A stretch of 64,000 nt of DNA from an uncultured Cryomorphaceae bacterium (GTDB taxonomy: Bacteria; Bacteroidota; Bacteroidia; Flavobacteriales; Schleiferiaceae). Location: assembly GCA_913009655.1 (NCBI GenBank), contig CAJVWI010000002.1, forward strand, positions 1 through 64,000. The letters run 5' to 3'. The translations under genes and the position numbers were made by a program. How positions within the stretch are numbered: the first letter of the stretch is position 1; every line of letters starts with the position of its first letter. The notes under the pieces were generated by a model. It was not told the origin of the DNA and made no database searches. It saw only the letters and a list, made by a program, of their open reading frames with translations. Of the stretch, positions 28,683 to 37,749 are shown piece by piece.

Positions 28683-30050
28683 TCATTGATCATTAAAACG
28701 AATATACTTTTCTTCATTATCTATTTTAACGTTTCTACTCAGCTGTAATCCGGGTATCCAGTATACTTCACCCAAAGAAATAGAATCAGAGAGCAATACT
28801 TGTTGATGCCTAAGACATGATGGAACTTTGGAATCCGTAAGAATATCACTGATCTTTTTTTTACCTTTCATCCCGAGAGGGTATATATAATCGCCCTTAA
28901 TCCAAGTCCTCCAAAATAAACCTTTATTATTTTCTGGGACCTTAAGTATTGGATTCATTAAATCTCCAAAATCCTGAGTTTCTTTTGATTTGATATATTC
29001 TAATTTCCATTGTTTTTCAAAATTCCAAAAACTTCCATTCCAGCAATTCCCTTTAATATTTGAAATTGCTGCACTTATATTTTTTGGCTTCACAATGGAT
29101 GATCTTTTTTTTACCATATCTGGGTTGAGTAGAACCAAACCCTCGCGCTCATGCCAAATTTGCCAACCATTAAATTGAATATGAGTCCCTACTTGTGCTT
29201 TATTCAAAGAGATAACATGTTGATAGTCAAAATCAGCAAGTGGTTTAATGATATAATTAAAAAGCAATGAGCCATGAGCAACATCAAATATCTTTCGATC
29301 AATAATTTTTGCTCCAGGAATAGAATATGATTTGTGTAGATATAAATCTTTATCTCGATTAATAGAAGTTTTTAAGTAAGAATTAATTTCTCTTAAATTT
29401 CTCTGTGTGGTTTTAAAGCCCTGTAAAGCTTGCGGCACAGCTTTAATTAATGATGGTAACGAATTATGTCGAATGTGGTTTCTAGTATATTTATCACTAT
29501 GATTTGTTGAATCTTCGCGCCAAACTAATTTATGTTCTGTTCCAAAAAAATTGATCTGATCCTTTGAAACTGACCAGAAAGGCCTGTATACATTATCATT
29601 TTTGGATGACATCGAAATCAAGCCACTTAGACCAGTACCTCGAGCAGCATGGAACAAAAATGTCTCAGCTGAATCATTTGTATGATGAGCTGTTAAAACA
29701 GAAGATGCCTGAACTTCTTTACAGTAATTCGTTACAGCTTCATATCGTAAATCTCGGGCTCTGGATTGAAAATTAGCGGAGGAATTGAAATCTTTAGGTG
29801 CACGAAGAATCTTAAAAGGAATTGAATATTTCAAGCACCAGTCGCGAACAAAATTTTCATCTTGATCAGATTCTTTCCCACGAAGACCGTAATTCAAATG
29901 AAAAATGAAAAATGGAACTTCAAGTATTCTGAGTATGTGAGATAGAGAAACGGAATCTTGACCTCCTGAAAACATTAGAACATAAGGTGGCGGAACTTTT
30001 TCTAAAAAATTATTTACCAAATCTATTAGATTAACACTATTTGATTCCAT
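28683..30050 (-). CDS. tilS: tRNA(Ile)-lysidine synthase
   Basis: PP-loop VLMFSGGQDSVSLSHIL; ARDLRYEAV; TAHHTNDSAETFLFHAARGTGLSGL. Confidence 0.94.
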   Translation of the reverse strand: MESNSVNLIDLVNNFLEKVPPPYVLMFSGGQDSVSLSHILRILEVPFFIFHLNYGLRGKESDQDENFVRDWCLKYSIPFKILRAPKDFNSSANFQSRARDLRYEAVTNYCKEVQASSVLTAHHTNDSAETFLFHAARGTGLSGLISMSSKNDNVYRPFWSVSKDQINFFGTEHKLVWREDSTNHSDKYTRNHIRHNSLPSLIKAVPQALQGFKTTQRNLREINSYLKTSINRDKDLYLHKSYSIPGAKIIDRKIFDVAHGSLLFNYIIKPLADFDYQHVISLNKAQVGTHIQFNGWQIWHEREGLVLLNPDMVKKRSSIVKPKNISAAISNIKGNCWNGSFWNFEKQWKLEYIKSKETQDFGDLMNPILKVPENNKGLFWRTWIKGDYIYPLGMKGKKKISDILTDSKVPSCLRHQQVLLSDSISLGEVYWIPGLQLSRNVKIDNEEKYIRFNDQ

Positions 30051-30052
30051 AA

Positions 30053-31378
30053 TTATTTATTAAAATTCAATATGTGTTTTGGGGCATCCATTTTCAAATT
30101 TATCTCTTCCCACTCTTTTCTAAGATCAGCATCTATAGTCAATGCGGAACCTGCCCAGGAAATCCATTTATCAGTTTTACTCTCATACATTAAACTACGG
30201 ATAATAACATTGAAATCACATTCACCATCGGGCGCCACGTAACCTAAAGCTCCTGAATACCATCCTCTCCTTTCAGGCTCTTGACTATCTATTCTCTCCA
30301 TTGCCCGAATCTTAGGGGCCCCTGTCATGCTTCCCATAGGGAAAGTAGCCTCGATAGTATTTAACCAATCTAAATTATCTTTCAAGACACCATCTACAGT
30401 CGATACCAGATGAAATACTGTTGGTAATTTTCTTAATTCCATATATCGATCAACCTTTACTGACCTTTCTTTAGCTACACGAGATATATCATTCCGAACG
30501 ATATCAACAATCATAGTATTCTCACTACGTTCTTTTTTTGAATTTCTTAAATCATTTCCATGTCGGGTATCATCAGCATTATTGTCACCCCTGGCAGAAG
30601 TTCCTTTTATTGGTTGACTATAAATTCGAGTTTCATTGCCCTCTTTACGAATGGATAAGTATCTTTCTGGGGAAGCTGAAATTAAAGTAGCTGTCGGGGT
30701 TTGAAAATAACCCGCCATAGAGGCTTTAGCTTTAGAGTGTAACCTTTGATATACATCCATTCGATCAATATCCCCTTTACCTTTGAAAGGAAAACACAAA
30801 TTCGCTTCATAAACATCTCCAATATTTATCCATTCTTTTATTCTTTCAGCCCTTTCGAGATAATCATTTTCTCTCCAGGATTCTATGAGTTCAATTCCCT
30901 GGTTATAAACTTTTGTGACTTTCCCTCGACTTAAAATATTTTCCCACCAATCCTTCGAATCATAGTTTAAGGATTCATGAATGTGCAACTGAACGCTGCC
31001 TTTTTTTGAAACCACAACCCATTGGGGTTCAAAAAAAATAATTTCAGGAAAATTTAAATTTGATGCATGTCTGGAAGAAATTGACTTTTCTAAAGCATTT
31101 TTTAGATCATAGCTAAGAATTCCAAACCACCAAGATGGGAATGAACGCCAATTAAATTTGAGGTTATCCCAAGCTTTAGAATCAGCAATGGGATATGTAA
31201 AATTTTTAACACTTCCTCCAGCACATAAAAAATCATATCGATCTAGAGCTTCTGGCGATTCCATTAAAGAGATCCCAGTTTCTAAAAGGCTAAAATGAGA
31301 GAATGATTCAGAAGCATTACGCAACGCCGTTTGAATTTCAACGGACGCAATTTCTAATTTATGCGTCTTAAAAGACAT
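30053..31378 (-). CDS. pabB: Aminodeoxychorismate synthase component I-like chorismate-binding protein
   Basis: SQPIKGTSARG (PIKGT motif typical of PabB), DIVRNDISRV, TFPMGSMTGAPKIRAMERI. Confidence 0.88.
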   Translation of the reverse strand: MSFKTHKLEIASVEIQTALRNASESFSHFSLLETGISLMESPEALDRYDFLCAGGSVKNFTYPIADSKAWDNLKFNWRSFPSWWFGILSYDLKNALEKSISSRHASNLNFPEIIFFEPQWVVVSKKGSVQLHIHESLNYDSKDWWENILSRGKVTKVYNQGIELIESWRENDYLERAERIKEWINIGDVYEANLCFPFKGKGDIDRMDVYQRLHSKAKASMAGYFQTPTATLISASPERYLSIRKEGNETRIYSQPIKGTSARGDNNADDTRHGNDLRNSKKERSENTMIVDIVRNDISRVAKERSVKVDRYMELRKLPTVFHLVSTVDGVLKDNLDWLNTIEATFPMGSMTGAPKIRAMERIDSQEPERRGWYSGALGYVAPDGECDFNVIIRSLMYESKTDKWISWAGSALTIDADLRKEWEEINLKMDAPKHILNFNK

Positions 31379-31379
31379 G

Positions 31380-32774
31380 TTAGGAGTGTATTGATCTCTT
31401 CGCCGTTGCATCTAGAGCTGCTTCCTTAATCGCCTCGGCATAAGTTGGATGGCCGTGACAAATTCTTGCAATATCCTCAGAAGAAGCTCTAAACTCCATT
31501 GCTACAACAGCTTCCATAATTAAATCTGCAGCTCTCGCAGCCACAATATGGACACCTAAGACCTCATCACTATGAGAGTCAGCAAGAATTTTTACAACTC
31601 CATCTATATCTCCTGAAGCCCTTGAGCGACCTAGAGCACGCATCGGGAAGGATCCAGATTTGTAATCCTTTCCCATTTCTTTTAATTCATATTCTGTTTT
31701 ACCAACACTAGCAACTTCAGGCCATGTGTAAACTATATTTGGAATTAAATTATAATCGATGTGCGGTTTTTGACCTGCTATAAATTCAGCAACAGAAACA
31801 CCTTCATCTTCTGCTTTATGGGCAAGCATAGCACCTCTGACAACATCACCTATAGCAAATATATTTGACTTATTGGTCTGTAAATTATGGTTGACTTTTA
31901 TTCGACCTTGGTCATCCAACTCTACTCCTGCTTTATCCAAATTTAAGCCTTTAGTATAGGCCTTTCTTCCAACGGCAACAAGACAATAGTCTGCCTCCAT
32001 ATTGAATGAACTCCCTTTATTATCAATACCTGAAACATTTACGGTTTTACCTTTTCGAATAACTCCATCGACCTTGGTTGATAAATGAAATTTTATTCCA
32101 AGTTTCCGCAGACTTCTCAGGAGTTCCTTACCGCAAGAATCATCCATATTAGGTATAAGACTTTTACTATACTCAACAACAGTTACTTCAGACCCGAGTC
32201 GCTTATAAACTGAACCCATTTCAAGGCCAATAACCCCTCCACCGATCACAACAAGGCGTCTAGGTATCTCTTGAAGATTAAGAGCCTCTGTTGATGAGAT
32301 TATTCTTTCCTTATCAAACTTAGCAAATGGCAATTCTATAGGCTTAGAACCTGTTGCTAGAATAATGTTTTTAGTATTTATTTTTACCTTTTTGGATCCA
32401 TTAACTTCAATAGAAGTATCACTAATTAGACTAGCCAATCCATGAATTACTTCAATCTTATTCTTCTTCATTAAAAAGTCAATTCCCTGACATGTTGTAT
32501 CTACTACAGAGTCTTTTCGACTCATTAATTTTGGCATATTAACCTTTGGAGCTGGTCCCTCAATACCGTGCTGCTCAAAATTATGTGTCGCATTATGAAA
32601 GTGCTCTGACGAATCCAACAAAGATTTCGAAGGAATACAACCTACATTTAAACATGTACCCCCTAGAGTATTATATTTTTCGACTATAGCCGTTTTAAGA
32701 CCTAATTGAGCGCATCGAATTGCACTCACATAACCACCAGGGCCGGACCCAATAACTACAACATCATAATTCAT
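31380..32774 (-). CDS. lpdA: Dihydrolipoyl dehydrogenase
   Basis: YDVVVIGSGPGGYVSAIRCAQLG, GGTCLNVGCIPSKSLL, AIGDVVRGAMLAHKAEDEG, GHPTYAEAIKEAA. Confidence 0.96.
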   Translation of the reverse strand: MNYDVVVIGSGPGGYVSAIRCAQLGLKTAIVEKYNTLGGTCLNVGCIPSKSLLDSSEHFHNATHNFEQHGIEGPAPKVNMPKLMSRKDSVVDTTCQGIDFLMKKNKIEVIHGLASLISDTSIEVNGSKKVKINTKNIILATGSKPIELPFAKFDKERIISSTEALNLQEIPRRLVVIGGGVIGLEMGSVYKRLGSEVTVVEYSKSLIPNMDDSCGKELLRSLRKLGIKFHLSTKVDGVIRKGKTVNVSGIDNKGSSFNMEADYCLVAVGRKAYTKGLNLDKAGVELDDQGRIKVNHNLQTNKSNIFAIGDVVRGAMLAHKAEDEGVSVAEFIAGQKPHIDYNLIPNIVYTWPEVASVGKTEYELKEMGKDYKSGSFPMRALGRSRASGDIDGVVKILADSHSDEVLGVHIVAARAADLIMEAVVAMEFRASSEDIARICHGHPTYAEAIKEAALDATAKRSIHS

Positions 32775-32850
32775 AACACTTGAATTTATTTTCAAAGTAA
32801 AGGTAGTTCACTCTATCTGAATTATCCATTCAAATAGCACAAGCTCTATA

Positions 32851-34542
32851 TCAATATTGGACTTTTTTTCTTACAAAAACACTGATTAATAAAAAAGGAA
32901 ATAACAACGCTCCTGCTCTTCCAATTAAATCTCCACATATTGTAAAGACCGTTTTTTTATTATTTAATCGGAATAAACTTGTTCGAATACCTTTCTCACC
33001 CCAGGTCATTGCTTTCAGAACTTGTCCTTTTGGGTCAATGAATCCTGAAATACCTGTATTTGCTGAACGTAAAATCCATCTTCTATTTTCTATTGCTCGA
33101 ATTCGAGAATATTGCATGTGTGTCAAATGACCTAAAGTATTACCCCACCATCCGTCATTGGTTATAATTGCAAATACATTAGCACCTTGTTTTGCATATT
33201 CCCTTACATAATTACCATAATCTTGCTCCCAACAAATAATAGGAGCTAATTTAATAGAGGTATCAACCAAGGTAAAGACATCACGATAATCTTGAGTCCC
33301 AAGGCTACCAGCAGATCCTCCCATATTAATTGTAAAATCCCCTAGTAATTTTGAAAGCATAGATCCAAAAGGCATATACTCAACTCCAACTACTAATTTT
33401 GACTTATGATAGAACCTCATAGGTCTATTAAGAGATAAAACAAATGCTGAGTTGTAAAGGTCATAATAACTTTCACCTTGTGAACTTATTTTTCGAGAAG
33501 TTCTCGTCCTCTCTGACTTATTAAATAGCTCATAAGTCATAGCACCGACCAATAAACTCGTCTTTGGATAACCCTGAACAATTGAATCTAGCTCATGAAT
33601 AGGCTTAAATACGTTAGCATGACTTTCCTGTAAGCCTTCATGGAGAAATGTTTCAGGGAAAACAATCACATCTGGAGAAACTTTAAGAGCTAAATCATTA
33701 GAGTCATATATGTCAGACTTTAAAGATGACATGATGATTTGAGCCCATTCTCTTGCTTGTTCCTGATCTGATTTTTCAAATTTTTCATGATATGGATCAA
33801 CATTAGGCTGAACTATAGCGCCCGATTTTTCGGGCATTTCATCATCGCTGTAATTAACATATAAAAAAAGGCTAAACATAATTGGAATAAGCCATAATCC
33901 TGTTAACGGTATATATGATTTAAAACTGTTTTTAAAATTCTTAAACGAAAAATTAAATTCTCCATTTAGCGCGTTTATTTCTACCACCCTTGTCTTAATA
34001 ACAGCATGAAGCAGAGTCAAATTCCCAACAAGAATCCAAAATGTACCACCTCTATGCCCAGTATATTCATACCACTGAATCATCATTGGTGAACTGGCAA
34101 ATGCATGACCTAAGTCCAACCAAGGAAAACTAAGTGCCCAACTCTCATGAAAGACCTCTAAGGCCAGCCAGCCCGAAACAAGAGCCCAATAACCAATTCG
34201 TTGACTGTGAACCCTAGTAATCCACCCATAAAAGGCGAAAACAAAACTCATTAATCCTCCATTAATTAAAAAAGTTGCCAAAACACCCGACCAATGTGCA
34301 TTCCAAACCCAAAATGTCGTTCCAGTATTAAATATTCCGAATGCAATAAATCCGTATAAAAAGGTTCGAATGAATTTTCGTTTTTTACGATCATTTCGGA
34401 TCTGGTAATCAACAAGAAGAAGAGGCAAAAAAGCAAAAAGAAAAGTGAAATTAAAAGTGCTATTTGCAAACCCCCACACTCCAGGCCAAAAAACCGCCAG
34501 CAACAAGCCAGTAAAGGCTGAATAAAAGATCTTTTTTAGCAT
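32851..34542 (-). CDS. lnt: Apolipoprotein N-acyltransferase
   Basis: Multi-TM plus nitrilase domain with putative E/K/C residues: VFPETFLHEG, YHKSKLVVGVEYMPFG, APIICWEQDYG. Confidence 0.93.
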   Translation of the reverse strand: MLKKIFYSAFTGLLLAVFWPGVWGFANSTFNFTFLFAFLPLLLVDYQIRNDRKKRKFIRTFLYGFIAFGIFNTGTTFWVWNAHWSGVLATFLINGGLMSFVFAFYGWITRVHSQRIGYWALVSGWLALEVFHESWALSFPWLDLGHAFASSPMMIQWYEYTGHRGGTFWILVGNLTLLHAVIKTRVVEINALNGEFNFSFKNFKNSFKSYIPLTGLWLIPIMFSLFLYVNYSDDEMPEKSGAIVQPNVDPYHEKFEKSDQEQAREWAQIIMSSLKSDIYDSNDLALKVSPDVIVFPETFLHEGLQESHANVFKPIHELDSIVQGYPKTSLLVGAMTYELFNKSERTRTSRKISSQGESYYDLYNSAFVLSLNRPMRFYHKSKLVVGVEYMPFGSMLSKLLGDFTINMGGSAGSLGTQDYRDVFTLVDTSIKLAPIICWEQDYGNYVREYAKQGANVFAIITNDGWWGNTLGHLTHMQYSRIRAIENRRWILRSANTGISGFIDPKGQVLKAMTWGEKGIRTSLFRLNNKKTVFTICGDLIGRAGALLFPFLLISVFVRKKVQY

Positions 34543-34591
34543 AAAATAAAAGTACGGCTTAGCCAGGATTCCAGCATGCTATATTTGTGGG

Positions 34592-35302
34592 ATGCAATGG
34601 CTTCCAAACTTATTAACCATTAGTAATGCATTTTTTGGATGCCTGACTTTGATTTTCATTTATGATTATAATCTCGAACTTATTACCATCCTAATCATGG
34701 CTTCATTATTATGTGATTTATTTGATGGTTATCTCGCGAGAAAAACAGGATCCGATGGAGAACTAGGCAAACAACTCGATAGTCTTGCGGATATGATTTC
34801 TTTCGGAGTGGTGCCTGGAGCTATCATTACAAAAATAGGGTTCTCACTAGATAGCCCTATCTTCTTTTTGGGGTTTTTCGTCACTCTAGGATCACTTTAT
34901 CGTTTGGCAAAATTTAATATAGAAAAGCCGAATTTAGAATATTTTACTGGCCTCCCTACTCCAGCCAATGCATTGATGATTCTAGGAATCGCATGGGGAA
35001 TTGAAGAATATGATTTATTTCAAGGAACATCAAATGATCAAACCTCAGTGGGTTCTATATTTTCAATCTTCTTTATTGCAACAATAGCTTTGTCCGCTTA
35101 CCTCATGAATTCATCACTAAAAATTCTAAGCTTTAAAAGTATTCCAAAGCATAAGAAACAATTAATTATGAGGATAATCTACGCTATAATAAGTGTTATT
35201 TTATTAATAATTTTTAAAGTAACAGCCTTTGCATTCATCATACCTTTGTTTATATTATTTTCACTCATCGAAAGAAAGATTTTTAAATTCCAAGAAATAT
35301 GA
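34592..35302 (+). CDS. pssA: CDP-diacylglycerol--serine O-phosphatidyltransferase
   Basis: LPNLLTISNAFFGCLTLIF and CDP-alcohol phosphotransferase motif DLFDGYLARKTGSDGELGKQLDSLADMISFG. Confidence 0.94.
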   Translation: MQWLPNLLTISNAFFGCLTLIFIYDYNLELITILIMASLLCDLFDGYLARKTGSDGELGKQLDSLADMISFGVVPGAIITKIGFSLDSPIFFLGFFVTLGSLYRLAKFNIEKPNLEYFTGLPTPANALMILGIAWGIEEYDLFQGTSNDQTSVGSIFSIFFIATIALSAYLMNSSLKILSFKSIPKHKKQLIMRIIYAIISVILLIIFKVTAFAFIIPLFILFSLIERKIFKFQEI

Positions 35303-35553
35303 AATTCCGAGCAGAAATTGACATCATGCCTTTAAAAGCATTACTTGATCCGCAGGGTAAGACCGTAACCCAAAATATGATCAACATGGGTTTATCTGAT
35401 GTAAATAATGTCCGAATAGGAAAACATGTCACACTAGAAGTTGAAGCGACGAGCAAAGAAGAAGCTACAGAAAAAATTGATATAGCTTGTAAAAAAATAC
35501 TTGCTAACCCCATAATGGAAAGCTACTCCTACGAGATATTCAATCAGGCATGA
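35299..35553 (+). CDS. purS: Phosphoribosylformylglycinamidine synthase subunit PurS
   Basis: 84 aa: MKFRAEIDIMPLKALLDPQGKTVTQNMINMGLSDVNNVRIGKHVTLEVEA. Confidence 0.9.
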   Translation: MKFRAEIDIMPLKALLDPQGKTVTQNMINMGLSDVNNVRIGKHVTLEVEATSKEEATEKIDIACKKILANPIMESYSYEIFNQA

Positions 35554-36149
35554 ATTTCCTGGCTCACCTGGTTCTTTCAGAAGGTGGGGATGAGGTTATG
35601 GCAGGGAATTTTTTTGCAAATCAAGCAAAAGGAAACAGCTGGAAAAAGCTACCAAAAAAATATGCTGAAGGTGTTATTTTACATCGTTCTATAGACTCTT
35701 ATGTGGATAATCATCAAATAATATTTGATGCAAAAAAAAGACTCTCATCTAAGTTTGGTAAGTTTAAAGGGGTTTTATTAGATATCTATTGGGATCATTT
35801 TTTAGCTGATGGTTTTATGAATCATTGTGGGAAAGATCGAGATAAATTTGTTTCATATTCTTTGAAGGTGCTGAAAAATAATTCTGATATATTCCATTCC
35901 AATGGAAAAAATATAATCGAACATATGGAAAAACAAAATTGGCTCAATAATTATTCCCATCTTGATGGAATAGATAATATTCTATGTCAAATGTCAAAAC
36001 GGTTTCGTTACACAAACCCTCTCGATAAGGGAATCCTAGGTCTAAAAGAGAACTATCTAACCCTGAGCAGTGATTTCGAAATCCTTTGGCCAGACCTAAA
36101 ATCTAAATTTGGAATACATCCTTTTTTCAGAGAAAAAACTCGTACTTAA
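35550..36149 (+). CDS. ACP phosphodiesterase-like (AcpH/DUF479)
   Basis: MNFLAHLVLSEGGDEVMAGNFFANQAKGN ... GVILHRSIDSYVDNH ... LLDIYWDHFLADGF. Confidence 0.9.
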   Translation: MNFLAHLVLSEGGDEVMAGNFFANQAKGNSWKKLPKKYAEGVILHRSIDSYVDNHQIIFDAKKRLSSKFGKFKGVLLDIYWDHFLADGFMNHCGKDRDKFVSYSLKVLKNNSDIFHSNGKNIIEHMEKQNWLNNYSHLDGIDNILCQMSKRFRYTNPLDKGILGLKENYLTLSSDFEILWPDLKSKFGIHPFFREKTRT

Positions 36150-36213
36150 ATTTATTACTTTCAGCACAACACTATAATTATACGTTAACCATTTCTTTTT
36201 TCTAACTTAGAAA

Positions 36214-36984
36214 ATGATCTGTAAATCAAGGGCCCTTATTAGACTTATATCCTTTGCGATTTTAATGACATTATTATCTCTAAGTGTTCCTTTATTTCGA
36301 ATTTTTACAGGCTCTAAGATGGCCTTTTCTGTTCATAGACAAGGCATGCTAATTATGCATCAAATATTAGGTATTCGCTTGAATATAATTGGTAATCTTC
36401 CGGATAAGCCTGCCATGATAATGTGTAATCATCCTAGTTATTTTGATATTTTCTATAATATTGGTAAACATCCAGCAGTCATGGTTGTGGGACATCAATT
36501 TAAAAAATGGCCTTTCATTGGCTGGCTTGGAATGGCTTTAAATACTATTTGGGTAAACCGAACAAACCCAAACGCGAGAAAAAAGGTAAGATCCGATATT
36601 ATACAAACTATAAATAATGGTCTATGCGTCTATGTCTGCCCAGAGGGAAGAACTTCAGGCTCTCATTGCATTCATGAAGTCAAACCTGGACTTTTTCATG
36701 ATGCAAAAGAAAATAAAATACCGATTGTATTTTATTCTTTTTGGTATCACTCGAAGGATTTTCCATATTTCCATGATCTAAAATCGGGCTTTTTATCCCA
36801 TTTATTTAGTCATTTGTGGCGGGCATTAAAAAACAAGAACGTAACTGTTGATATGAGAATAAGTAGTCCTCGAAAAATTCATTCTGCTGAGAGTGGGATG
36901 TTAGATTTTTATAGATTTAATGCCTGGCATTTAAGGCGAGCCGCTGATGTTCAGAACATAGTAAATCCAAATATTTTAACGTAA
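36214..36984 (+). CDS. Lysophospholipid acyltransferase (PlsC-like)
   Basis: MIMCNHPSYFDIFY (degenerate NHx4D), FIGWLGMALNTIWVNR, YVCPEGRTSGS. Confidence 0.9.
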   Translation: MICKSRALIRLISFAILMTLLSLSVPLFRIFTGSKMAFSVHRQGMLIMHQILGIRLNIIGNLPDKPAMIMCNHPSYFDIFYNIGKHPAVMVVGHQFKKWPFIGWLGMALNTIWVNRTNPNARKKVRSDIIQTINNGLCVYVCPEGRTSGSHCIHEVKPGLFHDAKENKIPIVFYSFWYHSKDFPYFHDLKSGFLSHLFSHLWRALKNKNVTVDMRISSPRKIHSAESGMLDFYRFNAWHLRRAADVQNIVNPNILT

Positions 36985-36999
36985 AATACATCAGGGAAT

Positions 37000-37749
37000 C
37001 TAATCGACATGCATTAAAGGTATTGTGTAACCAATTATAGCTCCAAAAGAATAGCCCACTAAAACATCAGACAAAAAATGCTCACCTGAAACGACCCTAT
37101 TATATGCTGTAATAGCAGGAATAACTGCAGCAACGGCCCAGACTAAAGGTTTCAATCTTGAGTTGGGGTAATGATCTGAGAATACTTTAGCCGCATAAAA
37201 AGAATTTGCGGCAGACAAACTCGTATGTCCTGAAAAAAAAGATTTTCTCCCATCTATTGATGTCCGAAGTGATATTGGGGCCAAATTAGAATAAACATAT
37301 GGCCTTGATCGTGCAGAAATATTCTTTACTATTTCCGTTGATAATATGGTCAATAAATTGACCTCAATTAAAACAGATACAGCTGGTATTGAAGATTTCC
37401 ATTTTCTTGAGATTAATGTTGGAATTAATGCTGCAGAAGCACCTAATAATGCTGATGAATAGACAAGGAGATCACTTCGATTAGAAGCTCTTGGGTTCCA
37501 CAATCCAATTCCAAAACGATCCCAATTGGGGATATTAAACGTAGATAATGAATTTAATTCATCAATACTAAATGCCCTTAATTGGGACTTGATAGGTTCA
37601 TTAAAACCATATAAAGCAAGTACACTAGTTCCAATCAATGATTCGGTGCCATAATTTAACTCGTAAATATTTTGAGCTGAACTTGATATTTGTATTGATA
37701 TTAGAGTAGTGAAAATTATTATTAATCTAATCATATTCAGATTACTCAA
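37000..37749 (-). CDS. PAP2-family phosphatase
   Basis: SARSRPYVYSNLAP, SFFSGHTSLSAA, RVVSGEHFLSDVLVGYSFG. Confidence 0.92.
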   Translation of the reverse strand: MSNLNMIRLIIIFTTLISIQISSSAQNIYELNYGTESLIGTSVLALYGFNEPIKSQLRAFSIDELNSLSTFNIPNWDRFGIGLWNPRASNRSDLLVYSSALLGASAALIPTLISRKWKSSIPAVSVLIEVNLLTILSTEIVKNISARSRPYVYSNLAPISLRTSIDGRKSFFSGHTSLSAANSFYAAKVFSDHYPNSRLKPLVWAVAAVIPAITAYNRVVSGEHFLSDVLVGYSFGAIIGYTIPLMHVD

